From positions 54,407,451 to 54,471,450 of the forward strand of contig NC_080164.1 in assembly GCF_950295315.1 (NCBI RefSeq): a DNA stretch of 64,000 nt. Direction: 5' to 3'. The notes below the pieces were generated by a model. It saw only the letters and a list, made by a program, of their open reading frames with translations. It was not told where the DNA came from and did no database searches. A program made the translations under genes and the position numbers. Positions 54,878 to 64,000 of the stretch are shown here, piece by piece. The stretch is from Erinaceus europaeus. Lineage: Eukaryota > Chordata > Mammalia > Eulipotyphla > Erinaceidae. How positions within the stretch are numbered: the stretch's first letter is position 1; the number at the start of each line of letters is the position of its first letter.

Positions 54878-54892
54878 CTAATGAGTAGGTTT

Positions 54893-55298
54893 TGTTTGTT
54901 TGTCTGCTTGCTTGCTTGCTTGTTGCCAAGGACTTCCTCACTCCACTCTTGATAGTCTTACTCTGATTCCATAAATGTTAGGATAGTCTAGCCTGTGCAA
55001 GTGTCCTAACTGCTGATCTTTTGTCCCTTCCTGGACTACCATAGAGTCTATTGGGCAGGAAACAACCAGCAGAATTTGCATGGATTTATCCTGGCATCTG
55101 CTAATATGGTGGCTTTCCCTCACCAATGCCATGAGGCTGATTTGGGGGCCTCAGCAATAGTTTCCTCTTGAGCAAGAAGAGTATGCAACATGACACAGTA
55201 AGGAAGACAGAAGAGTAAAATTCTTATATCAGCAAGGCAAACCCAACTCCCAGTAGAGCAAAAGTTCTGCCTATAAATTTCTTTTAAAAATTGATTAC
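54893..55298. other. no recognised feature
   Basis: (CTTG)n-like run at 54,900-54,925, otherwise nothing recognised. Confidence 0.4.
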
Positions 55299-55629
55299 AG
55301 GGGTCGGGAGGTGGCCCAGTGGGTCAAGCGCACGTGGCGCAAAGTGCAAGGATCCCAGTTCGAGCCCCCGGCTCCCCACCTGCAGGGGAGTCGCTTCACA
55401 GGCGGTGAAGCAGGTCTGCAGGTGTCTATCTTTCTCTTCCCCTCTCTGTCTTCCCCTCCTCTCTCCATTTCTCTCTGTCCTATCCAACAACGAACAACAT
55501 CAACAATGGTAATAATAATAACCACAACGAGGCTACAACAACAAGGGCAACAAAAGGGGGAAAAATGGCCTCTAGGAGTGGAGGATTCATGGTACAGGCC
55601 CTGAGCCCAGCAATAACCCTGGAGGAAAA
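55299..55629 (+). mobile_element. SINE-2, long form, with TSD
   Basis: Head GGGGTCGGGAGGTGGCCCAG, B box GTTCGAGCCCCCGG, CAACAA tract, extension GGAGTGGAGGATTCATGGTA / GAGCCCAGCAATAACCC. AAAAATTGATTAC occurs at 55,286-55,298 and again at 55,630-55,642. Confidence 0.94.
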
Positions 55630-55792
55630 AAAAATTGATTACTAGGTCTATTTTATTTTATTTTTCTTATAATAGTAATTAATATTGTTATATTCATTAG
55701 GAAAAAATAGGGTCATGGGGAAGAGCTTAATGTGTCAGAGTACATTAATAGTATTCCTGATGTCCCCAAGCCCCAGGTTCTTTTTTTTTTTT

Positions 55793-55858
55793 CCCATAAC
55801 TCTGAAAGTTTATTAGTACTAATTTGGGGGAGGGGATTAATCTTGGTCACAAATATTT
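55793..55858 (-). other. 3' transduced sequence attached to R1
   Basis: Lies between the R1 A-rich end and the outer poly(A), inside the target duplication. It contains a canonical polyadenylation signal at the expected distance. It is not found in the other R1 copies here. Confidence 0.8.
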
Positions 55859-55898
55859 TTCTTTCTTTTTTTTAAATTTTTTTTTATTTAAGAAAGGA

Positions 55899-56336
55899 TT
55901 AATTAACAAAACCATAGGGTAGGAGGGGTACAATTCCACACAATTCCCACCACCCAATCTCCATATCCCACCCCCTCTCATGATAGCTTTCCCATTCTCT
56001 ATCCCTCTGGGAGCATGGACCCAGGGTCATTGAGGGTTGCAGAAGGTAGAAGGTCTGGCTTCTGTAATTGCTTCCCCGCTGAACATGGGCGTTGACTGGT
56101 CGGTCCATACTCCCAGTCTGCCTCTCTCTTTTCCTAGTAGGGTGGGTTTCTAGGGAAGCTGAGCTCCAGGACACATTGGTGGGGTCTTCAATCCAGGGAA
56201 GCCTGGCTAGCATCCTGATGGCATCTGGAACCTGGTGATTGAAAAGAGAGTTAACATACAAAGCCAAACAAATTGTTGAGCAATCATGGACCCAAAGCTT
56301 GGAATAGTGGAAAGGAAGTGTTAGGGAGGTACTCAC
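55899..56336 (-). CDS. 145-codon frame of R1 subfamily A
   Basis: Open frame starting MSTSLTLPFHYSKLW that is also open over 145 codons at 61,697-62,134 and mostly open at 13,967-14,311. The translation has no domain I recognise. It lies in the 3' part of a repeat whose older copies show no such constraint, so shared descent among young copies explains the openness as well as coding would. Confidence 0.12.
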   Translation of the reverse strand: MSTSLTLPFHYSKLWVHDCSTICLALYVNSLFNHQVPDAIRMLARLPWIEDPTNVSWSSASLETHPTRKRERQTGSMDRPVNAHVQRGSNYRSQTFYLLQPSMTLGPCSQRDREWESYHERGWDMEIGWWELCGIVPLLPYGFVN

Positions 56337-56909
56337 TGCAAACTCTAGTGTACTTATGCTTTCAGGTATATATTTTGCAGTAGTTTATGGATACGTGTGA
56401 ACATAAGCTCTCTCTCACAGAAACTGGTGTATATCTAGGTTTTGGGACTTTGTTAGAAACTGAACCACCTGAGATGAAATTAGAGTGTACTATAAAAGGA
56501 AAGGTCTCACCCGAGTAATGAAGCTGAAGGGTTGTCATTCCATATGTGAAGTCTCTGGACACAGTCTGAGGTGAAGCATGTTGAGGTGGCAATCGTTGCA
56601 TTGGTTAGGTTGTGGTCGGCGGATGCAATATTATTTGATATGGATTGGGAGAGGCATACGGGAAAGTGGGCCCTATCCAAGGGTTCCAGGACTGGGGGAT
56701 GTAGGGGCTCTATAGTGGAGATGTGAGGTTCCTGCTGTCTTAGGGTTCAAAAAGACAATCGATAGTTAATGTCATCATCACATTATTTGGTAATTGGGTT
56801 AACTTTGAAAAGTCCTTTTGTTAGGGTTTGCTGTACAGTACCCAGTATCTTGATATAGCTGTGCTATTGGATGCTTCTAATCTACTTGGTCTAGCAAGCC
56901 CCAGGTTCT

Positions 56910-57770
56910 ATGTGGGTCAACAATAATAGGGAATGTTCCATTTTCCAAAGGGATGTTAGATATCATACTCTGCCTATCACCCGAGGATGATGGGTCCTGA
57001 AATTGGCGCAGGCTGGAATGTTCCTAGCCATGACCATGGAATATGGGCTCAGACCTACAAGGATGTGGAGGTTATATAGGCTCCTGTGCTGACTATGGGC
57101 CCCAGATCAGATCGATAGGGTTTACAGTTAACAACATTTATATACTTTCCCCATATTTGGGAGCTACTTTCTTCCCTGATGCAGCTTTCTGGTCCTTTTT
57201 CCATTCCCTAAGACAATAGCTTAGGTCACCTGCATATTGGTTGTCAGCTGCAGGCAAAAACTAGTTGGGTCATGAGCCCCTTGGAATATACCTAAAATAG
57301 ACCTACTAGCTTTTTCCAAAATGGAGACCCCAACCTCCATCTGCAGTATTCTTGCCTTTAGGTTCATGATTAGTCAACAATTTGCTCTGCTTTCTATCTT
57401 AACTCTTTTTCAGCCACCAGGTCCCATGATGCCATCCCTGGGAAGATGACCCCACCAATGTGTCCTGGAGCCCCACCTCCCCAGATCCCTGCCCCACTAG
57501 GGAAAGGGAGAGACAGACTAGGAGTATGGATTGACCTGTCAATGCCCATCTTCATCAGGGAAGCAATTACAGAAGCCAGACCTTCCACCTTCTGCATCCC
57601 ATAATGACCCTGGATCTATACTCCCAGAGGGTTAAAAAATAGGAAAGCTAACAGGGGAGGGGATGGGATACGGAGTTCTGGTGGTGGGAATTGTGTGGAA
57701 TTGTACCCCTTTTATCCTATGGTCTTGTCAGTGTTTCCATTTTATAAATAAAAACTTTAAAAAAAAGTCA
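56910..57770 (+). mobile_element. R1 copy, older, target of the preceding insertion
   Basis: TGTGGGTCAACAATAATAGG, GATGATGGGTCCTGAAATTG, GGTTCATGATTAGTCAACAA, GAAGCAATTACAGAAGCCAG, TTATAAATAAAAACTTTAAA. Similar to 36,552-37,634. The subfamily A copy inserted at or near its 5' end. Confidence 0.92.
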
Positions 57771-58021
57771 CTGATGTCATACCTCAGATCAAAGGAGTTA
57801 GAATTTAGGAAGTGAGGAGTCCCAAGCACTGGGAGCTTTTAAAGATTCATCAGATGCCATGAAGGTTGCATGACACTGTTGATAGTAAGAAATTAAAACC
57901 AATTATTCTGGTTTCTACAGGACATAGATAGGGTGAACTGCCTACCCTATGAGAAAATAGTATGTACATCTAAAGAAATAGAAGATTTTGGGGCCAGGAC
58001 ATAAAATGTAGTTTTTTAAAG
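57771..58021. other. no recognised feature
   Basis: Short unique-looking stretch. Confidence 0.4.
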
Positions 58022-58236
58022 ATAATATATAAACCAGGTGCACCTGGTTAAGGGCACAAAGTACAGTATGCAAGGACCCAGGTTCAAGCCCCATGGCTTC
58101 CACCTGCAGAGTAAGAGCTTCATGAATGGTTAAGCAGGGCTGAAGATATCTCTCTGTCTCTCTTTCTCTCTATCACCCCCTTCCCTCTCAATTTCTCTCT
58201 GTCTCTTTCCAATACAAAAAATAAAGATAATAAAAA
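58022..58236 (+). mobile_element. SINE-1
   Basis: Head CAGGTGCACCTGGTTAAGGG, B box GGTTCAAGCCCC, CT tract, AATACAAAAAATAAAGATAA tail. Confidence 0.88.
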
Positions 58237-58239
58237 ATG

Positions 58240-58380
58240 GGGGGGCAGGGGTAAATAGCATAATGGTTATGTAAAGAGACTCTCATGCCTGAGGCTCCCA
58301 AGTCCCAGATTCAATTTCCTGCACCACTATAAACCAGAGCTGAGCAGTGCTCTGGTAAAAAAAAAAAAAAAAAAAAAATT
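58240..58380 (+). mobile_element. SINE-3 with A tail
   Basis: AATAGCATAATGGTTATGTA, AGATTCAATTTCC, AGCTGAGCAGTGCTCTGGT, then ~22 A residues. Immediately follows the SINE-1 tail. Confidence 0.93.
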
Positions 58381-58791
58381 AAGAAATAGAGGGTTTATTT
58401 ACACATAATATCACATTACTTTAAGAGTTTAGATAGAAAAATTTTATTTTTTTAATGAAAAACATACATTATCTACACACAAGCTATATATTATCTTTAA
58501 AAAACTACATTTTATCTATAGCATGCTCCTCCAGGCTGTTTAATTCTAACCCCGTTTCCAATGAGGTATTTTAAACCTCTTTTAAATTATAGATAAGTGA
58601 TAGGTATACAAATCTGTACTGTCTACCATAGTTTCCTTTTATTTCATTCCCCCTATGGAAAAACCAGTGTTGCCTCTCTTTATACTGCAATCTCTTTATT
58701 CCATTTAAAACTCATTCCTTTGATGTTCCCTCTGAGCCAGTTATAACATCTGTCTAGTGCCATTGCTAATTAAGAATAAAATAAAATCTTA
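58381..58791. other. no recognised feature
   Basis: AT-rich; nothing recognised. Confidence 0.4.
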
Positions 58792-58940
58792 GGGCAGGGG
58801 TAGATAGCATAATAGTTATGCAAAGAGGCTCTCATGTCAGAGGCTCCAAAGTCCCAAGCTCAGTCCTCTAAATCACATAAACTAGAGCTGAGCAGTGCTC
58901 TGGGGAGAAAAGAAAAAGAAGAAAGACGAGAAGAAGATAA
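58792..58940 (+). mobile_element. SINE-3
   Basis: GATAGCATAATAGTTATGCA, CTCATGTCAGAGGCTCC, AGCTGAGCAGTGCTCTGG, A/G-rich tail. Confidence 0.92.
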
Positions 58941-58964
58941 TTGTTTTTCTTAATTATTTCCATC

Positions 58965-59244
58965 AGGGTTATCCCTAGGGCTTGGTGCCAGGCACTATGA
59001 AGCCACCACTTCCAGGGCCCATTTTTTCCTTTTATTATTTTTTTCTTCCTATTTTTGTATTGGATAGGACAGAGAGAAATTGAGAGAGGAGGGGAGATGG
59101 AGAGGGAGAAAGAGACATCTGCTTCAACACTTGTGAAGCGTCCCCCACACAAATGAGAAGCAGGGGCTCAAACCCAGGTCCTTGTGTGGGTTCTTTCGCT
59201 TAGTACTAAATGTGCTTAACCTGGTGCAATACCACCTGGCCCCC
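58965..59244 (-). mobile_element. SINE-1, long form
   Basis: CAGGGTTATCCCTAGGGCTT (reversed extension), TTGGATAGGACAGAGAGAAA, reversed head GGGGGCCAGGTGGTATTGCA. Confidence 0.9.
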
Positions 59245-59569
59245 TAAAATAAAATCTTTAACACATTAATTCTTGTACCTGTGAGAGCCATGTTTTTTTT
59301 TTCTAAAAATGTTTTAATGTGACTAGCAATGTAGCTATAGAACAAAAATTTAAAACTCCCACATTATTACTGGAATCATAAACACAAAAATGCAGACCCA
59401 AACATAATTGTCATATCAATAAATATAAGTGAAGCCAGATGACAGTCTACTTTCTAGTGCCACAGAAAGCCAAACTGTCACACTGGCTTTTGAAAAACAA
59501 GAAAAGACTCATTTACTCTCATTTAAATGTATAATGTACATAGCAAGGTACATGCCCAATCCAGTATTT
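59245..59569. other. no recognised feature
   Basis: AT-rich; no gene or repeat supported. Confidence 0.4.
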
Positions 59570-59722
59570 ATTTACTTACTTATTTATTTACTTACTTATT
59601 TATTTATAACAGAGCACTTTTCATCTCTGACTTCAATTGATGCCTGGAATTGAACTTGGGACTTCTGATGCCTCAAGCATAAAAGACTTTTTGCATAACC
59701 ATTATACTACCTCCTCAGTCCC
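59570..59722 (-). mobile_element. SINE-3 with (TTAC/TTAT)n tail
   Basis: Tetranucleotide run at 59,567-59,607 (reversed tail), then AGAGCACTTTTCATCTCTG, GGAATTGAACTTGGGAC and reversed head GGAGGTAGTATAATGGTTAT. Confidence 0.85.
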
Positions 59723-59884
59723 AAACTTTTATGAGGGAGAGAGATCAAAGGACTATTCCATGATTCATAGAGTCTACTTGTCTTATTGCTTTCACATGTT
59801 GTGCCAAGAATCAATGCATATGGAGCATACACTCTACCACTGAACTCCCTCCCAGTCTCAGATCATGATTTTAACAATATACTT

Positions 59885-60080
59885 GTGGGCTGGGGAGAAA
59901 TCATAATGCCTATGCAAAAAGATTTTCATGCCTGAAATTCTGAGGTTCCCGGTTCAATCTGCAGCAGGACCATAAGCTAAGCTGATCAGTATTCTGCTCG
60001 CTTGCTCTCTCTCTCTCTCTCTCCCTCCCTCCCTCTCTTTCTTCCTGTATCTCTCATTAAAATAAAAAAATTATTTTAAA
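59885..60080 (+). mobile_element. SINE-3 with (CT)n
   Basis: GGGGAGAAATCATAATGCCT head, GGTTCAATCTGC B box, CT run at 60,003-60,045, AAAATAAAAAAATT tail. Confidence 0.82.
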
Positions 60081-60354
60081 AACAGACTTGAGTGAATTGT
60101 AGGCAACAAATATTAAGGGAGACAAAAATAATTTAATAATGTTTGTGGAATTCATAAGATATTGCTCTTATTGATATGTATGTAACATATGAATAGTGAA
60201 AAGGCTAGAAAAATATAAGAAGAAATAGCAGTAAGAGAGATTAATTTACCTCTTTTTTAAGTTATATTCATAGCTAATATCTAAATAACATAATTATTGA
60301 AATAAGGCTATTTGTTATATATCAAATATTTGAAGTCTTAAAAGTTTGTTTTCT
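60081..60354. other. no recognised feature
   Basis: AT-rich; nothing recognised. Confidence 0.4.
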
Positions 60355-60560
60355 TTTTAATATTTTACTCATTTATTTTATTTATTGGATAAAAGCAGAG
60401 AGAAATCAAGAGGGAAGGAAGAGATAGAGAGGGAGAATGCAAGTGAGGGAGAGAGAAAGAGAGACAGCACTACTTCACTGCTTACAAAGTTTTCCCCCTG
60501 CAGGTGGGGATCTGGGACTAGAACCCGGATCCTTGTGCATTATAAAATGTATGCTGTACC
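60355..60560 (-). mobile_element. SINE-1
   Basis: TTATTTTATTTATTGGATAA, CCCCCTGCAGGTGGGGATCT, reversed head decayed after 60,540. Confidence 0.85.
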
Positions 60561-61321
60561 AGTTTATTTTATCTCTCTGTGGAACGTTTTCAAAATTAAT
60601 GGACTCCACTATAATTAGGTCACAAAAACATCACTAAGTTCCAAAAGTAATATAATTGTAGGGCAGAAAATTTGTTTTTCTCTTTCTCCTTTTAGGTTCA
60701 ATGCATAAGAGCTTCACAAAGATATGAAGGCAACCACATGATTGAGGTTATGAGCTCCATTTCCCAAAAAGGTCAGATAGGCTGATCTCAGTGGGTCCAG
60801 AATAGACCTTTTTCCAGTAAATATCACCTTGATATTGGGAACTAAGACTGGTCAAGACTTACAGGATCTTGTTGTCATTAAAGAATGAAAAAAAATTTTA
60901 TGTGGTACTGGAGACTGAATTCACAGTCTCACATATGAACTCTACCACCAAGTTACCTCCCTGGCTATAGCACAAAACTCACAACTTCACAATCCAAGGG
61001 GTTTCATTCACTCTGTCCATGTTGCTCTCATGTGGTGATAAGGTTGGAAGTCAGGGACCCACACATGCAAAACAAATGCTCTACCACTGGGCCACATTCA
61101 TGACCCAAGAATACAAATAACTTAAATTAGGAGCAGTGAGTTGAGAAACTCTCATCCTTGTCTCAGTTCTCTGTCCTTTTCCCAATCAAAGAAGCAATCA
61201 CTGCTTTCCCCCCCACCCCTTGTAAGATTTAGAAGAATATTGTTTGGGGAATATCATCCAGGTTCATAGTTCATCCACAAATATGTCCCTTCTATCTGAA
61301 AAAACTCATCTTTTTTAATCT
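60561..61321. other. mostly unrecognised; two decayed reverse SINE pieces
   Basis: GGTACTGGAGACTGAATTCA at 60,905 and CAAATGCTCTACCACTGGGC at 61,073 look like old reversed tRNA-SINE heads. The rest shows nothing. Confidence 0.4.
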
Positions 61322-61432
61322 CAGAAGAAAAGATAAAGAACTCCTACAGCTCAACAAAAAGAAAAATAACAACCCAATTAAAAAGCAGGCAGAAGATATT
61401 ATAGACAGTTCTCTAAAGAAGAGATACACCAA
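61322..61432 (+). mobile_element. LINE-1 ORF2 fragment
   Basis: Encodes KELLQLNKKKNNNPIKKQAEDI, the ORF2p stretch upstream of the C-terminal block (compare [20 protein letters not shown] in the element at 12,640). It ends where R1 begins. Confidence 0.8.
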
Positions 61433-62168
61433 CGCAACGATTGCCACCTCAACATGCTTCACCTCAGACTGTGTCCAGAGACTTCACGTGTGGAATGACA
61501 ACCCTTCAGCTTCATTACTCGGGTGAGACCTTTCCTTTTATAGTACACTCTAATTTCATCTCAGGTAGTTCACTTTCTAACAAAGTCCCATAACCTAGAT
61601 ATACACCAGTTTCTGTGAGAGAGAGCTTATGTGCACACGTATCCATAAACTACTGCAAAATATATACCAGAAAGCAGAAGTACACTAGAGTTTGCAGTGA
61701 GTACCTCCCTAACACTTCCTCTCCACTATTCCAAGCTTGGGATCCATGATTGCTCAACAAATTGTTTGGCTTCCTATGTTAACTCTCTTTTCAATCACCA
61801 GGTTCCAGATGCCACCAGGATGCTGGCCAGGCTTCCCTGGATTGAAGACCCCACCAATGTATCCTGGAGCTCAGCTTCCCCAGAGACACGCCTTACTAGG
61901 GAAAGAGAGAGGCAGACTGGGAGTATGGACCGACCAGTCAATGCCCACGTTCAGCGGGGAAGCAATTACAGAAGCCAGACCTTCTACCTTCTGCAACCCT
62001 CAACGACCCTGGGTCCATGCTCCCAGAGGGCTAGAGAATGGGAAAGCTACCATAGGAGGGGGTGGGTTATGGAGATTGGGTGGTGGGAATTGTGTGGAGT
62101 TGTACCCATCCTACCTTATGTTTTTGTTCACTAATCCTTTCTTAAATAAAAAATTTAAAAAAAAAAAT
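61433..62168 (+). mobile_element. R1 copy, subfamily A
   Basis: CGCAACGATTGCCACCTCAA start, ATTACTCGGGTGAGACCTTT, GTTTGCAGTGAGTACCTCCC, CATGATTGCTCAACAAATTG (middle part absent), GGTGGTGGGAATTGTGTGGA, CTTAAATAAA and A-rich end. Includes an open 145-codon frame at 61,697-62,134. Vingi copy 2 follows directly after the tail. Confidence 0.92.
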
Positions 62169-62186
62169 GTGAAAAGAAAAAAAAAA

Positions 62187-63096
62187 TGGCGACTAATCCC
62201 TAGCACTGCCAAAACGGTATCATCTGTTTTCCATCTACACCATGCCTCGGCCTCGCATGAGCTTAACGTGCAACTTGATGATACGAGAATCCGACATGAA
62301 GCCCAGCCAGTCTATCAATCGCACCCTGTCATTTCACGAACATCTCATAAAAACTGCAGCAAAGGTGGGCGCGAGGAATCACATCATTGCAAGACTGGCC
62401 AGCTCCTCATGGGGCGCGAGCGCTTCCACACTACGATCATCATCTCTGGCATTATGCTATTCCACTGCAGAATACTGTGCCCCAGTATGGTTCCGTAGCC
62501 CCCATGTCCACTTGGTCGATTCCAAATTATATTCCTCCATGAGGATAATTTCTGGAACCATCCGTTCCACCCCGGTTCCATGGCTGCCAGTTCTTAGCAA
62601 CATCGCCCAGCCAGATATTCGTCGGGATGCGGCATCATCTAAGTTCATTTCCCACGTCTACGCTCGACCGGACCTGCCAATATACGCGGATATCTTCGCC
62701 CACCCTGTCCAACGCTTGACGTCTTGTCACCCAATCTGGTCCCCTACGCCTACACTGAACTTCTCTGTTCCAGACTCTTGGAAACAGAGTTGGCAGTCAG
62801 CTGAGGTAAAGAACAAACACCTCATCACAGACCCCTGCAAGCATCAACCCGGCTTTGACCTAGCACGTTATGACTGGGCCCTCCTCAATCGCTATCGAAC
62901 AGGCCATGGTCGGTGCGCCGCTATGTTCCACTGCTGGGGAGCCAGAGATGACCCAAACTGCCCCTGCGGCTACAGACAGACTATGACCCACATAGTCAAC
63001 GACTGCCACCTCTCCAGATTCAAAGGAGGTCTCGAAACTTTGCATCAGGCTCAACCTGACGTTGTTAACTGGCTACGGAAGAAGGGCAAACGCTAG
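62187..63096 (+). pseudogene. Vingi polyprotein C-terminal region, frameshifted
   Basis: Two frames are needed. The first (62,187 to about 62,310) reads WRLIPSTAKTVSSVFHL then ASASHELNVQLDDTRIRHEA, a thumb-proximal RT block. A small deletion near 62,305-62,320 shifts the frame; the second reads NRTLSFHEHLIKTAAKVGAR, ASSSWGASASTLRSSSLALC, STAEYCAPVWFRSPHVH and ends with the knuckle CPCGYRQTMTHIVNDC and a TAG at 63,094-63,096. The second frame is open from 62,242 (284 codons). Relative to copy 1 it has 11 amino-acid differences over ~214 shared residues. No endonuclease or RT catalytic motif remains. It keeps the post-RT segment that copy 1 has lost. Confidence 0.9.
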
Positions 63097-63103
63097 AAGA
63101 ATT
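62187..63103 (+). mobile_element. Vingi-type retrotransposon, copy 2 (5' truncated)
   Basis: Starts just after the A-rich end of R1, in coding sequence downstream of the RT catalytic motif (WRLIPSTAKTVSSVFHLHHA), and ends TAGAAGAA right after the stop codon. From 62,451 it is collinear with copy 1 (32,088 onward): by eye about 19 mismatches and no indels over ~646 bp, so roughly 97% identical. I could not find a convincing target duplication. Confidence 0.9.
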
Positions 63104-64000
63104 ACAGCCCCCCAGGTACTAGGGCCACCACTATTGTGTGAGACCTTCAGTTACAAAATAAAAAGAGAAAGAGAGAGGGAGAGGGAGAGAGAGAGAGATC
63201 CTTTCTCCCTCTATTGGAAAATGATGCCTCCTATCATTTCAAATGAAATTATGTTAGCATTATTTTTACTCTGATATGTTCTGCTTCTTTTCCTTGTGAA
63301 AATGTGATCCTCCTGTCATTTGATATCTTTTAGGCACCATTAAAAAAATACAAACGTTATTTTGTTGTATATGTGAGGAGGAAGCGAGCCTGGTATCTTT
63401 ACTATTTTGCCATCTTGCTGGAACTCCAATAAACTTTGTCCTCTGATAATTTTCCAGCTATATCCTGTGGGCTTTATTTGTTTCAGTAAGTAACCTAAAT
63501 ATTAGTAATCTGAACTCACTAATTCAGTAGTGTAAAATGGCTGGATGTAGAGTTGATAAATACCAAAAGTGAATGCTGCTATCTATTCTAGGTATTCTAC
63601 AATTTCTTTCTTGCTTGCTTTTCTTCTTTCTCTTTATTTTTCTTTTGAACTGTCATCAGAATCACAGGAATGGTGACTAGAAAAGGAGTTTATTGGCAAA
63701 AAGGTGACTTATCAGTTGGAAACGTATAGACAACCATGGAGTTTGTGAGGCAAGAAAGCTTCGTTTAAGTCACATGCTCCCTTGTTTCATAACCTATGCC
63801 TCACTTCTGAGAAACTGCTCAAGGCTAACATTCCTGTCTTTGGACTGGGATGTATATTTGTGGGAAAATAGATATGTGGGCTGAACAAATAGCTCCCACG
63901 GTGCTAGTTGGGAGCAGTAGGCTTGAGTAAAACTGTGCCTTGGCAAAGAATGGCCTCTTGTTTGCTACTTTAAATACCCTGAGTCCATGCTACCTCCCCA
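63104..64000. other. no gene recognised; (GA)n tract
   Basis: A (GA)n tract at 63,163-63,199, then about 800 bases with no repeat or gene that I can support up to the window edge. Confidence 0.4.

Larger units (their letters stand above)
55782..56894 (-). mobile_element. R1 copy, subfamily A, with 15-bp TSD and a 3' transduced segment
   Basis: Perfect 15-bp flanks CAAGCCCCAGGTTCT at 55,767-55,781 and 56,895-56,909. On the minus strand R1 runs from 56,894 to its own A-rich end at about 55,890-55,860, then continues for ~66 bp of non-R1 sequence with an AATAAA signal (plus 55,809-55,814) 16 nt before a second A tail (55,782-55,792). The 5' part (55,9xx-56,894) extends further upstream than the other subfamily A copies. 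Confidence 0.93.

Noticed and set aside
61737..62498. 253-codon frame spanning R1 and Vingi copy 2
   Set aside because: It reads through the R1 A-rich tail (poly-Lys) and joins two unrelated repeats; the join is an insertion boundary, not a fusion gene.

Overview
This is a stretch of mammalian nuclear DNA, and the repeats point to a hedgehog (family Erinaceidae, most likely Erinaceus). Three things support that: dozens of tRNA-headed SINEs of the type known from hedgehogs; LINE-1 pieces with the usual mammalian ORF2 C-terminus; and two copies of a Vingi-type non-LTR retrotransposon, a clade that among mammals has been reported from hedgehog genomes only. Species assignment is inference from these families. 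I find no host protein-coding gene, no functional RNA gene and no bacterial-style feature. The longest open frames belong to retroelements. The window reads as intergenic or intronic DNA built by repeated insertion.

Layout. 1-9.3 kb: a LINE-1 ORF2 remnant at the left edge, old mammalian repeats (MIR, L2, a hAT-like piece, a MaLR-type LTR), SINEs and a 5S rRNA gene fragment near 7.36 kb. 9.35-11.5 kb: a copy of a long A-tailed repeat (called R1 here) with a perfect 15-bp target-site duplication, and a pair of ~220-bp inverted copies about 1 kb apart. 12.2-14.4 kb: a MaLR-type LTR, a 5'-truncated LINE-1 whose last ~350 ORF2 codons are open, then another R1. 14.6-30.2 kb: SINEs, several R1 copies of different ages and another MaLR-type LTR. 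30.67-32.74 kb: Vingi copy 1, flanked by an 11-bp duplication, with an in-frame internal deletion that removes most of the reverse transcriptase but leaves a 580-codon frame. 33-54 kb: a dense SINE/LINE-1/R1 mosaic with nested insertions. 54.2-57.8 kb: a cluster of R1 copies in both orientations, one of which carries an apparent 3' transduction. 58-61 kb: SINEs. 61.3-63.1 kb: LINE-1 piece, R1 and a 5'-truncated Vingi copy 2, abutting. The last 0.9 kb shows nothing I recognise.

How the parts relate. R1 copies and SINEs have A-rich ends, variable 5' truncation and 9-15-bp duplications, the signature of LINE-1-type target-primed insertion, so LINE-1 is the likely mobilising machinery. Vingi copies end differently, in a short GAA run directly after the stop codon, and probably used their own machinery. 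R1 is the best candidate for something undescribed, although it may be a catalogued hedgehog repeat or the 3' part of a LINE-1. SINE names used here are descriptive: SINE-1 (head ending ...AGGACCCAGGTTCGAG, ~200 bp), SINE-2 (head GGGAGTCGGGC.GTAGC, CAACAA-rich 3' part, short and long forms), SINE-3 (head TAGCATAATGGTTATGCA), SINE-4 (older, GATAGCTCACCTGG-like or GACTCTCAGGC-like heads).
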